A stretch of 33,109 bases of DNA from Termitomyces sp. T153 (taxonomy: Eukaryota > Basidiomycota > Agaricomycetes > Agaricales > Lyophyllaceae). Below, piece by piece: positions 1 to 14,920 of the stretch. The notes below the pieces were generated by a model. That model worked only from the letters and a program-made list of their open reading frames with translations. It did not search any database and was not told the DNA's origin. Where the stretch lies: contig JACKQL020000236.1 in assembly GCA_018296165.2 (NCBI GenBank), forward strand, positions 1 to 33,109, given 5' to 3'. Position 1 is the first letter of the stretch; the number at the start of each line of letters is the position of its first letter. A program made the translations under genes and the position numbers.

Positions 1-49
1 GCTGGGTAATATTCTTACCCAATTATATACTCTAATATATACTTTATTG

Positions 50-2728
50 ATGCAAATTTTAAAAGAAACAAACAAATCTAGTGAAATGATTCACATAAAG
101 ATACCAAAAAATGAAAAGTTAAATCATGAGAATAATCTTACTTTGACTTTAAATCGCCCATTTACACCTATACTCACAGCTGAGTTAAGTCCTGTATTTA
201 GTTCCCCCTTAATAAATAAACAACAAAAGATGAAAGTAGGCAAGGAAAATGATGCAAAAATGGATACAAATACTAAAAATAAATTTAAAGAAGACTTACA
301 AAAAAAATTTTCTGACCTAAATGTTAGACAAAAAAGATATAATGATAAATTGGTTCAATGTTTATCTCACAATAAAATTGATTTATCTGAAAGTTTTATT
401 TTTGCCCCTGACTCAGAACCCGGAATGTTCAATAAAATAAAAGATTCTGCTGTAACTTACGATTCTAAGATAATTGAAAGAGATTCTATTACTACTGTGA
501 GAGATGAAAAGATTCAAAGGGAAACTAATTCTGAAGACTATTTGACTAAGGCGATAAATGAAAATATTCAAAGAGAAAATAATTATGTAAACTATTGGAG
601 TACAGAGAGAAATGAACAGAGGGAAACTAATTATGAAAATTTAGCTGATGCCTCCCACCAAGAGATAATAAAAAAAAAAAGAGGAATAGGTAGAGAAAAA
701 AACAAACAAATAGGTAGAGAAAGAGAGAGAAACAGAGGAATAAAAAGCTTCGGCTCCTTAGGGGAAAATTTAAATTTTAAAAAAGATTATTATCAAATAA
801 CTTTAAAGATTAATAAATTTAAATTTATTTTAAGTAAATATATATTGAAATTAAAATATAAATCTATATCTAGTATTTGAAACCCTTTACTATTTTTTCC
901 TAAAAGAATTTTAGTTCGACAACCTTATGTTAAATATATATATATGATGAGATATGTTTTGAAAGTTGTTCCTAAATTAAATATGAATTTACAAACGAAA
1001 ACGAAAACTAATGAGGAATTAAAAGAAAAAGAAAACGCTATAGGATTGGAAAGTGATAGTAATACTACTAAAAAAATACTCCTACTACAAAAAAAATTAA
1101 TAACGAATTTATTAAAGCAAGGTATTATTTTAAATAATAATCTAAGTTTTTTAATTCTACAAAAAAAAAGGGCTATTAATAACCTTATTAGCTTAAAGAA
1201 TTTTGAAAATATAGAACCAACCTTGTTAAAAAAAATTAGAAAGAGGATATTTATAGAAAATAAAAAATTTATTTCTATTTTTCAAAAGGAACTGGAGTTA
1301 AATAAAAAAACAGTTTTAACAGTTTTAAATAAAGAAATAATAGTAGGTAAAATTTTAAATAAAGATAAAATTTTGATTCCTATTAACCCTGAGTCCGACC
1401 CTTCCAAAGGGTCAGAAAAAAAGGGGTTAAATTTAGAATTTGAGGCTCCTAAGCTCACGAATCTACCTTTTTCACTATTGTTCTATAATAAAAATAAAAA
1501 TAAAAAGGAAATAATTAATCCTTATAAGAAAAATTTAGAACTTAAACTTGAAACTATACCTTTTATATTATTGTTCGATAAAAATACTCAGTTAACAGGA
1601 AAAAATGCTGTAAAACTTTCTATGGTTACTTCTCACTTTGATCTGGATAAAAATAATACAAGGGATACTGTTCAACCTTCTGCTCTATCTTCTCCTTCTC
1701 CTTCTCCTTCTTCTCTTTCTGTTAAAAATTTAGTAAATCAACCTGTACTTAGCCATTACTTAAAAGAATTGAGTATTTACAATATTAAAAATAAAGGTAT
1801 TATTATTTTTTATTACATACTAATAGGATTTCATTTTAATACTGATCTTAATAAATTTTATACTTCGGGTAAAAAAAATATTTATAAATTATTATCTACA
1901 ACTTTTAAGTCGATGTATTGTTTAATTAGTAAACCTGTTTTTATCAGTACACCAGATAAAATAATTGTACAATTATTTTACTATTTATTTATCCCTAATG
2001 TTTTAAAATTAAAAAAATTTTTTAATTATAATTCTAAACAAAAAAATACACAAAACCTAGATACTACAACAAATAACTACTTCAACAGAGAAGCTATTGT
2101 AAAAAATACAAAACGATTAAATAGAAAAAGCAAAAATTCACTAAAAAAAATTCTAGCTATAAGAAAACTTCGACAAAAAGAATATAAATTTAAGAAAAAA
2201 ATTAGAAAACAATACAACAAGTTTAGAAAAATAAAAATTAATATTAGAGTTAAATTAAGAAAATTATCTAATATGTCTTTAGTTAAAGTTTTCCCAAATA
2301 ATTTTAAATTTTTATCTTTAATTTTAAATAATATTTTTAATAAACCGGTAGTTTTTGATTTAGTAAGAATACATTACCCTTATAATGATAGTAATATTTT
2401 AGTTAATTTATTAGGAATTATGATTAATAAAATTAAATTAAGAATGATTATTAGAAGATTATTTGAAAAAGTTATTATTAAAAAAAATATACAGAATTTA
2501 GAAGAAAAAAGAGGTGTTATTATACCGAGTTTCTTATCTGGTTTAACTATTAGAGTGGCAGGAAAACTTTTAACTAAGAAAAATATCCCTAGAAAAACAG
2601 TTCAAACTATTAGCAGAGGAGCTTCTGCTTCTGGTAGAATTAATTTTAAAGACATTGCTACTTATACTAATAAAAATAAAAAAGGAACTTACAGTATTAC
2701 AATTAAAGCAGGACAAAATTTAGTTTAA
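50..2728 (+). CDS. rps3: Mitochondrial small-subunit ribosomal protein S3 (uS3m), fungal type, long N-terminal extension
   Basis: This gene encodes a protein of the mitochondrial ribosome small subunit. The C-terminal third (about 2270-2728) carries the conserved S3 region, including a RIHYPYNDSNIL-like block, PSFLSGLTIRVAGKL and the ISRGASASGRINF segment, and ends in TAA. An ATG at 944 gives 594 aa. However, the same frame is open from ATG 50, interrupted only by a TGA at 878-880. Read as Trp (translation table 4), it gives one protein of about 893 aa, which is long for this variable family. The frame is also open from 50 back to position 2, so the true start could lie outside the window. 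The N-terminal part is Lys/Glu/Asn-rich low complexity with an RERERNR tract. rps3 identity is well supported; the start is not. Confidence 0.85.
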
Positions 2729-2759
2729 ATATTGGCACTCGGATCCTAAAGTAGGGGTC

Positions 2760-2987
2760 GTGGAAATATCCCTTTTTTTATTTTTTCACTATACACTACT
2801 CCTAAACTTTCACTACACTATCCACTTTACAGTTTACACTATCCAAGGCTACCTATTCACTCCTCTACTCTCCACTCAATTTTTTTTAATTTTAATTTTT
2901 GTAGAAACCATCCTGTCAATCGGATTTTTTATTCCATTTATTCCCTTTTGGTTTCTTTTTTTATCAATCTATATAGAGAGTTGTTAA
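2760..2987 (+). CDS. Short hydrophobic ORF downstream of rps3, unrecognised
   Basis: An open frame of 75 codons begins with GTG 31 nt after the rps3 stop and encodes an almost entirely hydrophobic peptide rich in Phe, Leu, Ile and Thr, followed by TAA. I recognise no family. The T-rich composition of this strand alone tends to create Phe/Leu-rich frames, so chance is a serious alternative. It could instead be an N-terminal membrane remnant belonging to the decayed gene downstream. Confidence 0.15.
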   Translation: MEISLFLFFHYTLLLNFHYTIHFTVYTIQGYLFTPLLSTQFFLILIFVETILSIGFFIPFIPFWFLFLSIYIESC

Positions 2988-3362
2988 TATTGGATTTTGG
3001 GTTTATTGATTGGTTATATTTTGTAGGTTTTTGGTTGGATATATTTTTGGTTTTAGGTTTTGGGTGGGATGTGGTTGTTTGAGGTTTAGTTATAGAGAAT
3101 TTTAATTGGATTTTTAATTTTTTTTGTATTTATGGAGTCCTTATTTTACTGTAAGTATTAATTGTTGTATTCTAAGTTATGATCCGTTTTTAAACAGATA
3201 TTATTATTTATAATATTAGCTAAAAACCTCTATTCTAATTTTAATTAAAAAAATATAATATGATTAATGTGAAATTTATTTATTTATTGTCCTTTTTATT
3301 TATTTTTGACTTGATACCATTATAAAGAAATTTTATTTAGGTGATACATTAAAAAATGTATA
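2988..3362. other. Intergenic: TG-rich then AT-rich stretch
   Basis: About 2990-3100 on the + strand is rich in TTTTGG/GGTTT words and then turns strongly AT-rich. I see no tRNA fold and no recognisable protein frame. It leads directly into the decayed coding region that begins near 3363. Confidence 0.5.
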
Positions 3363-4371
3363 TTTAAAGTGTTGAACTACTTATCTTTAGTTTTTATTTT
3401 GTCTATCATAATATTTCTTATATTAAGTATACTTAGCTATTTTGAAATTTGTTTTATTTGTTTCGATGGTTATATCTGTTTTATTGAATTTGAGGTGTTA
3501 AACATTTACCCTTCTTAAAGTTGTGAATCTGGTGGATGTACTATTAATTATGGTGAAAGTTCTAGTAATTCAGGTGTAAGTACTCATTCTGGTTAAAGTT
3601 CTAGTAAAACTGGGGAAAGTTTGGGAGTTGGGAGTAATTTAAGTAATAATAATACTGAAGTTAATAATAATAATGCTGAAAATAATTTAAATGAAAATAA
3701 TCACTATTTTAATTTGAGTATTCCTATACGTAGTACGTAGTACGTAGTACGTAGTGGAGTTTTTTAATAATCTAGCGACTAGTGTAAGTTATGCCGGTGA
3801 AATTGCTGCTGCAATTAATGCTTTTAAAGATATTACTGCTGATACTAATGCTGGTGTTTTAGTAGCTACAATTAGTTCTGGTTTTAGTAAATCGTTATAT
3901 ATAACTAGTTCTAAAAATAATGATGATAGTGTGTCTTTAGGTGATGAAGATGAATTAGGATGTGATAAAAAATTACAAATAATGATATCAGAAGATTAAA
4001 TTTATCAGATTATAAAGGAGAAATAAAAGATTAAAATTTAGGAAATAGTGAAATATCTAAAAATATATTAATTGATAAAAAAAATTAGCGTATCATACTT
4101 ACAGTATGAGCTAATATATGGGAGTAATCTATTCTATTTCGTAATACTAATACTTATGTTGACAAAACTACAATAAGTTATAGTAAAATATGTAACAATA
4201 ATATATGCTAAAAAATACTTAGCTTACAATAAAAAAGGTAATATTTTAAAAAGTTTAATGATTAGTTATATTACCTTTTGGAGTATATGAATATGATTTC
4301 TAAAACTTGTTAGTTTAAAAGTAGCTGCAGTTTTTATTATATGCTATTTATATATTTTATTCGCTGAATAA
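3363..4371 (+). pseudogene. Decayed membrane-protein gene (locus A of an unrecognised family)
   Basis: One frame from about 3363 reads a hydrophobic membrane-like segment (SIIIFLILSILSYFEICF), then a Ser/Gly/Asn-rich linker (SNNNTEVNNNNAENN) ending near 3728, with two TAA stops. A palindromic CGTAGTA repeat at about 3729-3755 interrupts it. After the repeat another frame (3754-3999) gives an Ala-rich helix-like segment (GEIAAAINAFKDITA). Near 4237-4371 a further segment ends FLKLVSLKVAAVFIICYLYI, which resembles the last membrane segment of the ORF at 16392-17183. Stops and frame changes make this non-functional as a single protein. Membership in the same family as the other loci is an inference from layout and weak local similarity. 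Confidence 0.5.
3729..3755. repeat. Palindromic CGTAGTA/TACGTA repeat
   Basis: This is a run of CGTAGTA units containing self-complementary TACGTA cores. It sits between two coding-like segments of locus A and appears to have broken the gene. The same motif recurs near 9214, 9546, 25700, 27700, 30625 and 32083. Confidence 0.75.
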
Positions 4372-4999
4372 TTATTAAAATAAGAAATAATTATTTCTTT
4401 TTCTATTTTTAATTAGTAGATCTTATAGTGGTACCTTTATACTAGAGTTATGTGATCTCTAATATCTATACTATAAAGATATCCAGATACAAAAATAAAA
4501 TAAAAAAAATAAAAAAAAAATAAAAGTATAGGTTCTATCTGTAATAATATCAAATGTCATATTTTTTATACCAGTAATATTTATACTAAAATATTATTAA
4601 AGTTAGGATATTACCTAAATAAATATAATTAAGATCGTTAAATATTCTCAATAAAGTTTTTTTTCTCTTAAAAAATTCTTAAAAAAAGATGGGGTTTTGA
4701 AGAAAAAAAAAAAAAAAAAAAAAAAAACCGTAGGGACTCACCGTAGGGACTCTTAAAAGGGTTAAAATAGTTTTATTAGTTTAGCCCTTTTTTTTTCTTA
4801 AAATAAGTGCATTCAAAAGCCTCCAACCTTTTTTGGGTTTTAAGAGAATCCAGGGCATTCAAAAGCCTCCAACCTTTTTTTAAGAGAATGCCTCTTTGAA
4901 TAAAAAAAGGCTTTAGATAACACCCTTTAATTTAAACTGCTTGCATTACTTAAAAGTTTTTTTATTAGAATTAAAATAATTATTCTAATTATTTATTTT
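4372..4999. repeat. Intergenic: AT-rich, long A tract, dispersed repeat units
   Basis: There is no gene here. It contains a tract of about 23 A near 4704-4727, a tandem pair of CCGTAGGGACTC at about 4728-4751, and two copies of the dispersed GCATTcAAAAGCCTCCAACC unit at about 4809 and 4855, each followed by a T run. Confidence 0.6.
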
Positions 5000-5083
5000 T
5001 GAGCAGTAAAGGAATCGAACCTTTTACGGTTATTAACCAATTCTTTTACAGAGAATCACCATTACCAATCGGATCACCTGCCC
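5000..5083 (-). tRNA. trnY: tRNA-Tyr (GUA)
   Basis: The minus strand folds as a tRNA with a long variable arm, as expected for mitochondrial tRNA-Tyr. The anticodon stem ATTCT/AGAAT is perfect, enclosing loop CTGTAAA with anticodon GTA (plus-strand 5047-5049). The T arm is AAAGG-TTCGATT-CCTTT. The acceptor GGGCAGG pairs with ACTGCTC except for one end mismatch (G7/A) and one G-U pair, and the discriminator is A. An 84-nt length fits a class II tRNA. Confidence 0.85.
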
Positions 5084-5423
5084 TCATTAAATTATTTATA
5101 ATATATCACCCTATTTTTTTAAAAAGGATTCTCCTTTTTTTTTCCAAATGCCTCTCCATATTCTTGTTTTTTGGTCTACAAGGGTTGGAGGCTTTTTAAT
5201 GCATTTTTATTAACCCTTTTATGAATCCAGGGATTAATAACCCTTTGGACTAATCCCTGGATTAATCACATGGGGGCCTTCATAAAGGGCTTCTACGAAG
5301 AGATTAATATAAAAATAGAGTCCCTAGGGGATTACTTCCCTATTTTTAAAGAAAAGAAAAGAATAAAAGTTTATTCCTCTATCTGTCTTTTTTATCTGTC
5401 TGAAGTTTATCTGTCTTATACTA
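5084..5423. repeat. Intergenic: dispersed repeat units
   Basis: This stretch contains an inverse copy of the CCTCCAACC unit near 5180-5203 and the motif CCAGGGATTAATAACCC with an inverted partner (5220-5270). The open frames here are shadows of this repeat sequence. Confidence 0.5.
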
Positions 5424-9830
<4,407 letters not shown>

Positions 9831-9903
9831 GGGCCCTTAGCTTAATAGGTAGAGTACCTAATTGTCGATTAGGGTGGTCCCAGTTCGAATCTGGAAGGGC
9901 TCG
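9831..9903 (+). tRNA. trnD: tRNA-Asp (GUC)
   Basis: This is a full cloverleaf. Acceptor GGGCCCT pairs with AGGGCTC through one G-U pair, with discriminator G. The anticodon stem CCTAA/TTAGG encloses loop TTGTCGA with anticodon GTC at 9864-9866. The T arm is CCAG-TTCGAAT-CTGG-like. Length is 73 nt. Confidence 0.95.
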
Positions 9904-11100
9904 TTATCAAAATTAACTTAAACATATTCCTTTTGGTTTTTTTTATTCCTTTTGGTTTTTTTTTCTTCCTATTGGATTAGGATAATTCTGTTGTTTTTTC
10001 TTCTTACCTTTACCCTTTTGTTTAGACCCCTTGTTTTTTTTGTTTTGTTTTGTTTTTATTAACCCCTTTAAAAGAAACCTCTTTATGAATCCAGTGCCCC
10101 ATCAAGGGGTTATTAATCACTGGATTTTTTTTAATTCCAAAAAGGGGGTTCTACGAAAACTCAGAATTATTCCCTTTTTGTTCAGACTAGGAGGAAACCC
10201 TAAGAATTAATACCTTTATCCACTGGATTCATAAAAGGGGAAATTAAAAATGCTTGAATAATCTTTCAACCCTTCTTTTTTGGTATAACAAGGGATGGGG
10301 GAATAAAAACAACAAGGGGTCTATAAATAACAGCCAGAGGATTTTCTCTTCTCTTCTAAAAAGGGGCTAAATAGAAAATAGAAAAAAATTAAAAAAGACA
10401 TAGAATGCAAAGTCATCCTTACTAAACTGAAAATTAAAGAGGATAAATAAAATTTTTATTCTGCTTTCAGTTCCATTTTTCTAGGTTAAACCTACAACCT
10501 AAAAAAACCTAGCCTTAGTCTTAAAAAAATTTTTTTTTTTCAGTAATCCAGCAATAATATGGAGGGTAGAGTCCCTTTTGGATTTTTCTTTTCTTTTCTT
10601 TTCTTTTCTTTTCTTTTCTTTTCTTTTCTTTTCTTTTCTTAATTGGAGGCTTTTTAATGCTTTCTAGAAGAGGGGATTTTCTAATTGGACAAAAGGGACT
10701 CTTATTCCTAATGATGGGTTGGAGGATTATTAAGGCCCTTTTTGGATTAAAAACCTTAAACTTTTAACTCCTGTTATGATTCCGTAGGAGCTGTAGGTTT
10801 ATGATTCCGTAGGAGCTGTAGAAAAAAAATAATTTTATAAAATTAAGAATATAGGAACGGTTTTATGTTATTAATTTTATTTTTAAATCCTTTCATCAAT
10901 TATTATAAGGAACCTTAGTAGAAGCCTCGAAAGCGGTTTTGTGCTCGCCAATATTTAAAATATAATCTCAATATTTTATACTTTAACTTAGAAAAATAAG
11001 AGCTGTCTAATTAAAGGAGTTATTATAAAATTAATAATAACAATGTTAATTTTTACACGCAGGATATCTTTATTATATATTTATATATATTTTTTTTACA
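9904..11100. repeat. Intergenic repeat region before nad6
   Basis: There is no gene I can support. It holds modular CCAGTG/ATTAATCACTGG units (10085-10135, 10200-10235), a TTTTC microsatellite at about 10585-10640, GGTTGGAGG units at 10645 and 10713, and a tandem ATGATTCCGTAGGAGCTGTAG pair at about 10777-10820. A less AT-rich block near 10915-10950 is unexplained. Confidence 0.55.
10585..10640. repeat. TTTTC pentamer microsatellite
   Basis: About eleven consecutive CTTTT units lead directly into a dispersed TTGGAGGCTTTTTAATGC unit. Confidence 0.9.
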
Positions 11101-11763
11101 ATGACAACAACTTTTTTTTTAAATTTTCTAGCTTTGGGTACTCTTTTGAGTAGCGTATTTACTATAACTTCTATTAATCCGGTTATTTCTGTAATTCTTT
11201 TAATAGCTACTTTCGTTCAAGCATCTTTGTATTTAATATTTATAGGTATTAACTTTGTAGGTATTTCTTATATTATTATATATGTAGGGGCGATAGCTGT
11301 ATTATTTCTATTTGTAATTATGATGATAGATATTAATATCTCAGAGCTTCAAGATACTGGAGATCAATTTACCAAAAATTTACCATTAGCTATTTGTATA
11401 GTAATTTTATTTATTTTTATTTTTTTTAATATTATTCCTTTATTTATAAATCTTCCAATTAAATCTTCTTTATTCATAGATATAAATAAAAGTTATTTAA
11501 ATAATATAGATTCTTTATTTTTAGGTTCACCTTGGCCAGAGGCACTTGCAAAAAATATGTACGAAGACTTCCTTTTAGCTTTAGATATTTATTCTAATAA
11601 TATAAGTCTAACTTATGACCTTACAATATCATCAATAAGTCAAATAAGTAGTTTAGGTCACTCTTTATACCTAGAAGATGGAGTATTATTGATAATTTTA
11701 AGTGTTATATTATTATTAGCTATGTTTGCTACTATTATTATATCTAGAACAAGAAATAAATAA
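11101..11763 (+). CDS. nad6: NADH dehydrogenase subunit 6 (complex I)
   Basis: This is a membrane subunit of the proton-pumping arm of complex I in the inner membrane. It has 220 aa, starts with ATG and ends with TAA. The conserved ND6 core is visible at about residues 20-78: NPVISVILLIATFVQASLY, then FVGISYIIIYVGAIAVLFLF followed by VIMMID. A C-terminal helix follows LEDGVLLIILSVILLLAM. The spacer of roughly residues 90-190 is variable, as in other fungi. The Trp codon is TGG and there is no TGA. No other gene adjoins it closely. Confidence 0.97.
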   Translation: MTTTFFLNFLALGTLLSSVFTITSINPVISVILLIATFVQASLYLIFIGINFVGISYIIIYVGAIAVLFLFVIMMIDINISELQDTGDQFTKNLPLAICIVILFIFIFFNIIPLFINLPIKSSLFIDINKSYLNNIDSLFLGSPWPEALAKNMYEDFLLALDIYSNNISLTYDLTISSISQISSLGHSLYLEDGVLLIILSVILLLAMFATIIISRTRNK

Positions 11764-12751
11764 ATTTTATTTCCTTTTCCTTTTCATGATAGCGCTACCT
11801 TTTACTAATTTATATATAAAATATTTAAAGTAATAAAAAAAACATACAAAACCTAATATTTAATCCCCTCTCCTTAATTATCCTCCTTAATTATTCTACG
11901 GTCCTACGGCTCCTACTTTTTTGTGTTGTGTTTTTATATGGGTTATGATTCCGTATAATTATTAATACTTCTTCTTATAAAGGCCTTCGAAGACCCCTTT
12001 TAGTGATTAGTAGAAGAAAAACGAATCCAGGGTTATTAATCACTGGATTCAAAATTTTTTACAACAGGGATTCCTAATTAATTGATGGGTGCCTAATCCA
12101 CAGGTATTAATAACCCCCTTTAAAGAATTAAAAAAAGAAGGGTTATTAATCACTGGATTCGGATTCTCGACAAAAAAAAGAAGGATCCAAAGGGGATTCT
12201 TTTAAAGGTATTAATTATTATTATTGGAAGAATTCAGCCAAGGGATTTTTTTAACAAGTGGTACTACGAAAAAAAAGGGGTCTAGGAAAGAAAAAAAAAA
12301 ATACGTAGGGAATAAAAGTTAATGATGACTACTACGTAGAGGAACCTCCCTTCTTTTTTTTAATGGAGGACTACTTCCTACTTTTTTCTACTCTAGGAGG
12401 CCCACTACCTACTTTTTTTGTTTGTTTTTTTTTAAGATCAGATTGAGAGGAGAGGGCAAGGGCTTAATTACAATTTACAATAAAAGGAGAAGATTAAAAG
12501 AATAATTAAAAGAGTTTAAAAAAAATTTAAAATAAAAACTAAATTTAGAAGTTTTTTACAATTTTAATTGCAATTGTAATTAATATTAGATTAGTTAATA
12601 TACTCTCAATATCTCATTTATATTATAATTTAAATAATTATAAGAGCTTAAATAAGCAGAGATGGTTCTTTTTAATAATTTAAATTTTATATTAATATTA
12701 ATATAATATAATTTAGAGCTAATAGTAACTTAATATTATAAAGTATAAATC
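11764..12751. repeat. Intergenic repeat region between nad6 and atp8
   Basis: There is no gene here. It contains GGTTATTAATCACTGGATTC units at about 12028-12048 and 12140-12160, ACTACGTAGAGG-type fragments near 12330, and GGAGGAC/ACTACTT fragments at 12364-12420. An AT-rich leader of about 250 nt precedes atp8. Confidence 0.55.
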
Positions 12752-12910
12752 ATGCCTCAATTAATACCATTTTTTTTCTTTAATCAATTATTATTTTCAT
12801 TTATTACATTGTTCGCTATAGTTTATATCTTATCTAAATATATTTTACCTTTATTTACATTACAACAAGTAATAAGAGTTTATATTACTAAATTAAGTAA
12901 AAAAATTTAG
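12752..12910 (+). CDS. atp8: ATP synthase F0 subunit 8
   Basis: This small stalk subunit of ATP synthase has a single membrane helix. It has 52 aa, starts with ATG and ends with TAG. It begins MPQLIPFFFFNQL, the characteristic MPQL start of Atp8, has one helix (about residues 12-30, LLFSFITLFAIVYIL) and ends with a short basic tail (TKLSKKI). The length is typical of fungal Atp8. It is below the size cut-off of ordinary ORF scans. Confidence 0.95.
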   Translation: MPQLIPFFFFNQLLFSFITLFAIVYILSKYILPLFTLQQVIRVYITKLSKKI

Positions 12911-13643
12911 TTAAGAGATTATAATTATTAGTTTTTAATTCATTTTAGAGTAAATTACACTTTTGTTACTATAAACCATATCAATAAAAGGAAAAATTAA
13001 AAGAAACATTAAAAATTAATAGGTTATAGATTTTAAAAGAGTCAGAATCCTTTGTATAGTTTATTTTAGAGGGTTTGGGATAAGGGGAACCAATTAATCA
13101 TATTAATCAAATTAATAAAATTAATCAATTTGCTTTATTAAATAGAATATTTAATCGTAACAAAATTAAATTAAAATATAGTTAACCCCCCCCTTAACTA
13201 CTCATATTGGGATGAAACTTATATTTTTATGTGAATAAAGGTTAAGATAATCCTTTAAGTTGAAGTTATAGATTAATTTAAGTTGTAGGTTTAAGCTTTA
13301 GGTTTAAGCTATTGAATTATAGATTTAAATATTATACAAGAAGTTTAAAGTTATAACCCTATTACCCTAACAATAACCCTTATCCTTACTCTTGTCCTTT
13401 TTCTTATATCCTACCGTTACATTTATTTGTAACATAAATACATAAATACTTCAGTATTAATATCTTAATCCTTCATTCTGAATTCTTCATTCTGAATCAT
13501 TAATTTTTAATCATTAATTCTGAATCATTAATTCTTAATCATTAAACAAAGAATAGTTCCTTTAATGTTAATATTAACGTTAAGATTATAAAATTTAAAA
13601 TTAAAAATTATAAAACGAAAATAAAAATTTCTAAGATACTTAA
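12911..13643. repeat. AT-rich intergenic region with short tandem repeats
   Basis: There is no gene here. It includes a TAGGTTTAAGCT pair at about 13285-13310 and a tandem TTCATTCTGAAT/ATTAATTCTGAATC array at about 13470-13545. Confidence 0.5.
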
Positions 13644-14361
13644 AAACACATTAGTGGGTTTATAGCTACAGCGGCTGCTAGTCACATGGTAACCAAGATG
13701 ATAGATCATAAAGGTCATAGAAAAGGAGGAATATATACAACAAGTTGAAAATATTCAAAACCACTTTTAAATAATTATTGATAGCCAATAATCAATAAAT
13801 AAAATCATTGATTAGTAATAAGACAACACACATGTCTAATAGTGCTAAAGCGATTAGTTAAAATCTTAAAGGTACTAGTCAAAACTTAGACGAAACTATA
13901 TAACTTACCGATAGTATGATAACTTTAATAAATGAAAATGGATATTTAAAGTGAATGATTTTAGTATTTGTTAATAAAGGTTTAGATAAAGTAGTTAAAG
14001 GATTAGAGAATTTAAATTTAATTAATTTTAGTGGGTGATTTATTTAATCATATTACTTATAATCTTCAATCCTTGTAGGAGGAGACTTTAACCTTGTTAA
14101 AGGCTTTCATAGAGACTTTAACCTTGTTAAAGGCTTTCATACAGGTATTATTATTAATTATTTTTGTATCAAATAAGATATTTTTCAGGTTTAATCATTC
14201 TTTTTACTGAATAAAATAGATCGAGAAAAAATACCCTCAGATTTGCATTATTTTTTTAATTAGAGCAAAGTTTTTCTAAATTCAATTTAGCAATGAGGTT
14301 TTTATTCACTATTTTTACATGTTTAGGCGGTTTATGCTTAAACATTTTATGAGTTTATTAA
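13644..14361 (+). pseudogene. Decayed homologue of the 16392-17183 membrane-protein ORF (locus B)
   Basis: Several frame-shifted segments line up in order with the minus-strand ORF at 16392-17183. NLKGTSQNLDETI matches NFKELSTQIEETT; NKGLDKVVKGLENL matches NKGVEKINKGIQIL; SGWFI near 14030 matches the SVGDLFNHF nucleotide context; EKKYPQICIIFLIRAKF matches EKKYPRLAFYFKIRAKI; and SKFNLAMRFLFTIFTCLGG matches SKVSVALTFLFIIFICLWG. The front part holds an Ala-rich segment (SGFIATAAASHMVTKMIDHK). TAA/TAG stops and frame changes break it repeatedly, and a 31-nt tandem duplication sits inside. Like the intact copy, it needs TGA as Trp in places. Confidence 0.8.
14080..14146 (+). repeat. 31-nt tandem duplication inside locus B
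   Basis: The segment beginning AGACTTTAACCTTGTTAAAG and ending GGCTTTCATA is present twice in direct succession (about 14084-14143) within the decayed gene, adding to its frame disruption. Confidence 0.85.
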
Positions 14362-14604
14362 TTAATTCTGAATTATTAATTCTTATCAGATTCTTTGAAA
14401 TATAAACCTTTTATTTAAAATTTTTAAATATCAGGAATATAAGTATATTATTATATTAGGATTTCAGTTTAAATGGTTAAAAAAGTGGTTATCCGATATA
14501 CTATGTTAGTTAGTTATTAGTTAACTAATTTAAAAAGATCTTTAGCCTTCCCCTTAATAAGAGAAAATTTTTAAGAATAGGAATAAATTTAATTCTTAAT
14601 TTTT

Positions 14605-14677
14605 AAGAGTGTAGTATAATTGGTTAGTATCGTGATCTCCAAAATCATTTGTAGGTGTTCAAATCACCTCACTCTTG
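14605..14677 (+). tRNA. trnW: tRNA-Trp (CCA)
   Basis: This is a complete cloverleaf of 73 nt. Acceptor AAGAGTG/CACTCTT is fully paired, with discriminator G. The anticodon stem GTGAT/ATCAT encloses loop CTCCAAA, so the anticodon is CCA (14639-14641). The T arm is AGGTG-TTCAAAT-CACCT. CCA reads UGG by normal pairing. It does not read UGA, which several genes here must use as Trp, so it is either modified or edited at position 34 or complemented by another tRNA. Confidence 0.93.
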
Positions 14678-14843
14678 TTACCCCCCCCCTTAATACTTAG
14701 ACCCCTTTTTTAGTATTTAACCCTTAGAAAAACTTTTTAAGTATTAGGTTATTTAAATATAATTTCTATTAACCTCACTTTTATACTGCGGGTGTTTAAT
14801 TCTAAGGTGTATTAAGTTTAATAAAATAAAAATCAATTGTAAT

Positions 14844-14920
14844 ACGAGTATGCCGAAATTGGTAGCCGGGTGGGTTTTAGGCACTCATTACTATTAAGAG
14901 TTCAAGTCTCTTTACTCGTA
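14844..14920 (+). tRNA. trnL: tRNA-Leu (UAG)
   Basis: Acceptor ACGAGTA/TACTCGT is fully paired, with discriminator A. The anticodon stem TGGGT/ACTCA (one G-U) encloses loop TTTAGGC with anticodon TAG at 14878-14880, which reads CUN. The T arm is AAGAG-TTCAAGT-CTCTT. It lies 166 nt after tRNA-Trp on the same strand. Confidence 0.88.

Noticed and set aside
10905..11060. Less AT-rich block before nad6, considered as RNase P RNA or another structural RNA
   Set aside because: None of the conserved RNase P core motifs could be identified, so no call is made.
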